Below are positions 61,321 through 64,000 of a stretch of 64,000 nucleotides of DNA, piece by piece (within the stretch, counting starts at the first letter, position 1; each line of letters begins with the position of its first letter). Source of the stretch: CAVZQN01 sp963837395 (GTDB lineage: Bacteria > Acidobacteriota > HRBIN11 > JAKEFK01); NCBI GenBank assembly GCA_963837395.1, contig CAWINI010000004.1, forward strand, positions 1,488,001 to 1,552,000, read 5' to 3'. The notes beneath the pieces were generated by a model. The model ran no database searches. It was not told where the DNA came from and saw nothing but the letters and a program-made list of their open reading frames with translations. The position numbers and the translations under genes are program-made.

Positions 61321-61349
61321 AAAGTGACGGAACTTGGTTCCGCCACTTT
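61321..61349 (-). terminator. Hairpin terminator behind the CsbD-like gene
   Basis: 13-base arms AAAGTGACGGAAC and GTTCCGCCACTTT with one G-T mismatch and a 3-base loop. On the minus strand it is followed by CTTTTCT, a weak T-run, so termination is probably partial. Confidence 0.6.
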
Positions 61350-61358
61350 TGTAATTTC

Positions 61359-61946
61359 TTATTTCTTCGTTAAATAGATATCGTTTAATTCATGTTCGAT
61401 GTCGGCTGCGCTGTATTTTGCTTCACCGTACTTTTCTTGAATTTTCCCAATAATCTTTTCACGTCTGCCTTCCATCGCTTCAATATCGTCATCAGTCAAT
61501 TTGTTCCAATTTTCTTTTATGGAACCTTTCGCCTGCTTCCAATTTCCTTTTATTTGTTCCCAAACGGAATCGGCCTTATCAGATACTTCGTGACCACCTC
61601 TTTCTAAAGAGGAAGCAGCGCGCTCGTAAGCATCGCGAGTTGCACCTTTGAATTCTCTAAATTCACTCTTGGTAGAACCACGATGTTCGTTCCATTCAGA
61701 TTCCAGCTGTGGTTCAACATCTTCATAATCACGTCCACGAAATTCCGGGCGTGTAGCAGATTCATATCCGTATTGATAATAAGGTTGATAGGTTTCGTAA
61801 GCGGTCCCATTTTTGTAATACGGCCGATTTTGATATTCGTCTCGCCAGTAAGCTTCTTCTACAGTCGGATCCAGTACTTCAGCAACACCTTTTCCGGCTA
61901 AACCGCCAGCAACTGCACCGATTGCACCGCCAACAACCGCTCCAAC
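61359..61946 (-). CDS. CsbD-like stress protein with glycine-zipper region, C-terminal part (frameshifted)
   Basis: The C-terminus (W-E-Q-I-K-G-N-W-K-Q-A-K-G ... K-L-T-D-D-D-I-E-A-M-E-G-R-R-E-K-I-I-G-K-I-Q-E) matches CsbD, a small general-stress protein family. Before it are a Tyr/Glu-rich stretch and the end of a glycine zipper (G-A-V-V-G-G-A-I-G-A-V-A-G-G). The frame is open to 61958 but the true reading continues into the upstream fragment if one base of the GGG run at 61947-61949 is removed. Confidence 0.82.
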   Translation of the reverse strand, partial: VGAVVGGAIGAVAGGLAGKGVAEVLDPTVEEAYWRDEYQNRPYYKNGTAYETYQPYYQYGYESATRPEFRGRDYEDVEPQLESEWNEHRGSTKSEFREFKGATRDAYERAASSLERGGHEVSDKADSVWEQIKGNWKQAKGSIKENWNKLTDDDIEAMEGRREKIIGKIQEKYGEAKYSAADIEHELNDIYLTKK

Positions 61947-62115
61947 GGGCACCTCCAACTGCTCCGCCTATGGCAGCTCCAGTTGCCGCACCACCCGCGC
62001 CGCCTGCCGCGACACCTACTGGATGCGAACCCTTTTCGCCAGTGATTGGATCAGGATTGCTATCTGGTGTCGGATCAAGACCTCTACGTTTTTCGTCTTT
62101 TTCATCCTTTTTCAT
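61879..62115 (-). CDS. CsbD-like stress protein, N-terminal part (frameshifted)
   Basis: Starts M-K-K-D-E-K-D-E-K-R-R-G with AAGGAG nine bases upstream; the frame is open ten codons further to 62145 but lacks that site. Acidic and basic residues lead into a Gly/Ala zipper (G-V-A-A-G-G-A-G-G-A-A-T-G-A-A-I-G-G). After the extra base the frame runs into spurious C-W-R-C-N-R-C. Repaired, the whole protein is about 250 residues. Confidence 0.8.
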   Translation of the reverse strand: MKKDEKDEKRRGLDPTPDSNPDPITGEKGSHPVGVAAGGAGGAATGAAIGGAVGGARWSGCWRCNRCSCWRFSRKRCC

Positions 62116-62200
62116 CTTAATTAACTCCTTTCTTGTCAGGCGCAATTCCTCTGCGCATCAAATTTGTTTTTATTTTTGAATATTTCGAAAACTTGTTGTA

Positions 62201-62213
62201 CGTAGAATCTACG
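62201..62213. promoter_or_regulatory. Perfect 13-base palindrome upstream of the CsbD-like gene
   Basis: CGTAGAATCTACG, arms of six around one base, about 85 bp before the start codon. It may be an operator. The rest of the 230-bp gap shows no recognisable element. Confidence 0.4.
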
Positions 62214-62345
62214 CAGCAGATAATCGGTTTAGTATCGCCCGAAATTCCTTTTAATGTAGTGTGTTCTGCGACATAATCTTCAATCCATTTTCAAAAACTT
62301 CGATTGAAGATGATTTAGATTAGATGGGATTGAAGTTGAAAGCTT

Positions 62346-63266
62346 CTACTTCAATTGAATGCGAGGATCTAGCACGCCGTAGAGGAGATCCACAAGGAGA
62401 TTTACAATAGCGTAGAGTATCGCAAAAATGAGGATACATCCTTGAACGAGCGGATAATCACGCGAATAGATTGCCTGGATCAAGAGGCGTCCGATTCCAG
62501 GCCATGAAAAAATTGTTTCGGTAATAATGGCGCCAGTTAACAAACTACCAAATTGCAATCCCAGAATCGTTAACACTGGGAGCATTGCGTTTGGAAGCGC
62601 ATGTTTCCACAGAATCGCGCGTTCTGATGTTCCTTTCGCGCGCGCTGTTCGGATGTAATCTGATTGCAATTCTTCCAGCATGCTTGAACGGATCATCCGC
62701 ACAAGAATTGCTGCCAGCGCTAATCCTAAAGTGAATGATGGCAAAACAGCATGAAGCGGAGTTCCGGTTCCTGAAACTGGAAACCATCCAAGAAAAATAG
62801 AAAACAGAAGGATTAAAAGTGGAGCGAGCCAAAAATGTGGAATTGCACTGGCGGCAACTGCCATTACCATTGCAATTCGATCAGGCCAGCGATTTACATT
62901 TTTTGCAGCGATGATGCCTAACGGAAATGCAATCAAAATTGCAATGATCATTCCGCCTGTAGCCAGTACCAATGTAGCAGGAAGTCTAGAAATGATTGCA
63001 GATGCAACTGGAATTCTTGTGTTCCATGAGTTGCCTAAATCACCGCGAAACACACCGCCGAGATAGTGAAAATATTGAGTTAGCAGCGGCTGATCCAGTA
63101 ATAATTCTTTTCGCATCGCAGCAACATCTGCGGATCGCGCACCTTCCCCCAGCATTGCTTCAACCGGATCACCAGGTATTAACCGCAAAAACGCAAAGAC
63201 GATCGTAATAACAGCAAATAGAATTGGGATTAGCAGCAACGTTCTGCGGACGAAGTAATTCTTCAT
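62346..63266 (-). CDS. Oligopeptide/dipeptide ABC transporter permease (DppB/OppB type)
   Basis: A 306-residue inner-membrane permease with six helices and the family N-terminus (R-R-T-L-L-L-I-P-I-L-F-A-V, then R-L-I-P-G-D-P-V). The EAA loop reads E-L-Q-S-D-Y-I-R-T-A-R-A-K-G. The second permease, ATPases and binding protein are not next to it in this window; on the minus strand the downstream neighbour is the CsbD-like gene. A CGGAAG-type hairpin repeat lies upstream. Confidence 0.94.
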   Translation of the reverse strand: MKNYFVRRTLLLIPILFAVITIVFAFLRLIPGDPVEAMLGEGARSADVAAMRKELLLDQPLLTQYFHYLGGVFRGDLGNSWNTRIPVASAIISRLPATLVLATGGMIIAILIAFPLGIIAAKNVNRWPDRIAMVMAVAASAIPHFWLAPLLILLFSIFLGWFPVSGTGTPLHAVLPSFTLGLALAAILVRMIRSSMLEELQSDYIRTARAKGTSERAILWKHALPNAMLPVLTILGLQFGSLLTGAIITETIFSWPGIGRLLIQAIYSRDYPLVQGCILIFAILYAIVNLLVDLLYGVLDPRIQLK

Positions 63267-63271
63267 TTAAT

Positions 63272-63323
63272 CACGGAAGTACGGAAGGCACGGAATTATT
63301 TTGTTTCTTCCGTGTATTCCGTG
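63272..63323. repeat. Hairpin repeat of the CACGGAAG type
   Basis: CACGGAAGTACGGAAGGCAC on one side and TTCCGTGTATTCCGTG on the other, imperfect complements around a T-rich centre. It lies directly after the sigma-54 activator stop (minus strand) and before the permease start. Confidence 0.65.
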
Positions 63324-63325
63324 TT

Positions 63326-64000
63326 TCAGTGACCAGGCTCTCTAATATTTAGCCGCTGGATCATATTCATCAGTCCCTGGCGCGTAATCTTCAGTTCTTT
63401 CGCGGTTTGGGTTTTGTTCCATTTGTTTCGATTCAAAGCTTGCTGCAAAAATTCGCGTTCAAATTCATTCTTTGCCTCTTCCAACGAATGACCGGCAAAT
63501 CGTTGAACACGATGTCCACCGCCCGTAATATTCGAAGGCAAATCCTGAACGCTGATGCTTTTGCCCGATTCACAACTTACCAGAGTGCTTTGAATTACAT
63601 TTTCCAGCTCCCGGACATTTCCCGGCCAATCATACTCAGTAAACGCACGCACAGCCGATGGCGAAAAATTAATATTTTCTTTACTGAAATCTTTGGAATA
63701 TTTTTCCGTAAAATGCGAAGTTAATGCTGCAATATCTTCTTTTCTTTCTCGCAGCGGTGGAGCATGAAGCAAATGAACGCTGACTCTGTAAAAAAGATCT
63801 TCGCGATAAGAGCCTTCCTGAACTAATTTTTTCAAATCTTTATGCGTCGCAAAAATAAATCGTACATCTACTTTTCGAGTGACGGTTTCACCTAAACGCT
63901 GAATCTCACGTTCTTGCATCACTCGCAAAAGTTTCACCTGCGCAGTGTGAGTTAAATCACCAATTTCATCCAGGAACAAAGTCCCACCATTTGCTTTTTC
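63326..64000 (-). CDS. Sigma-54-dependent transcriptional activator, C-terminal part (cut by window edge)
   Basis: The visible part begins inside the AAA+ domain at G-G-T-L-F-L-D-E-I-G (Walker B) and continues through L-F-Y-R-V-S-V-H-L, P-P-L-R-E-R-K-E-D-I, W-P-G-N-V-R-E-L-E-N, to a FIS-type HTH (W-N-K-T-Q-T-A-K-E-L-K-I-T-R-Q-G-L). The nucleotide-binding and sensory parts are outside the window. A candidate driver, with the regulator at 52319-53744, of the sigma-54-type promoters seen here. Confidence 0.93.
   Translation of the reverse strand, partial: EKANGGTLFLDEIGDLTHTAQVKLLRVMQEREIQRLGETVTRKVDVRFIFATHKDLKKLVQEGSYREDLFYRVSVHLLHAPPLRERKEDIAALTSHFTEKYSKDFSKENINFSPSAVRAFTEYDWPGNVRELENVIQSTLVSCESGKSISVQDLPSNITGGGHRVQRFAGHSLEEAKNEFEREFLQQALNRNKWNKTQTAKELKITRQGLMNMIQRLNIREPGH

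Noticed and set aside
1..64000. tRNA, rRNA and CRISPR arrays
   Set aside because: I looked for cloverleaf-type and regularly spaced repeats in the gaps and recognised none; a covariance search would be needed to exclude tRNAs fully.

Overview
The window (about 43% GC by eye) looks like a chromosomal piece of a Gram-negative, Acidobacteriota-like bacterium, probably from a metagenome assembly. This rests on family content only: a carboxypeptidase-regulatory-type TonB-dependent receptor, two DUF5916 outer-membrane proteins, TPR-bearing Ser/Thr kinases, two DUF1003 proteins, NtrC-type sigma-54 activators and dense intergenic palindromic repeats. I see no rRNA, tRNA or CRISPR array.

Layout. 0-7.4 kb: cell-envelope cluster (membrane glycosyltransferase, membrane sulfatase-fold protein, two soluble glycosyltransferases, the last with two GT-A domains). 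7.4-14.1 kb: a 1228-residue TPR kinase, a DUF1003 protein, and the minus-strand row thrC-folE-ferredoxin. 14.2-20.6 kb: an overlapping operon of a His/Met-rich lipoprotein, a solute-binding-like protein and a histidine kinase, then a second membrane glycosyltransferase. 20.6-26.2 kb: a sigma-54-type promoter, a frameshifted TonB receptor and a sulfatase-TPR protein. 26.3-30.2 kb: an unknown protein with a sigma-54-type promoter and two upstream palindromes, a nucleotidyltransferase, and a complete group IIC-like intron sitting in a terminator. 30.2-41 kb: LytTR regulator, two DUF5916 proteins, cyclophilin, secreted HExxH protein, and an ECF sigma/anti-sigma/HEAT operon. 41-45.9 kb: an FHA-ABC transporter fusion and a di-haem peroxidase-like protein.

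45.9-50.4 kb is accessory DNA: the last ~565 bp of an RHS gene carrying an HExxH toxin-like tip, an overlapping membrane-protein gene (candidate immunity) and an IS3-family element, all between two identical 166-bp direct repeats that duplicate the 3' end of the next gene. 50.4-56.2 kb: a kinase with a paired small protein, an NtrC-type regulator, a DUF3592 protein and a VapBC pair. 56.2-64 kb: MoxR ATPase, aspS, hisS, gamma-carbonic anhydrase, DUF1003, a CsbD-like protein, an oligopeptide permease subunit and a second sigma-54 activator cut by the window edge.

Two features run through the window. Six genes are broken by seven single-base gains, all compatible with lengthening of a base run (TonB receptor twice, intron RT, DUF5916, NtrC regulator, VapC, CsbD-like protein), which suggests assembly or read errors rather than seven real lesions. 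Several families of intergenic hairpin repeats lie at gene ends and sometimes supply stop codons, a ribosome-binding site or N-terminal codons.
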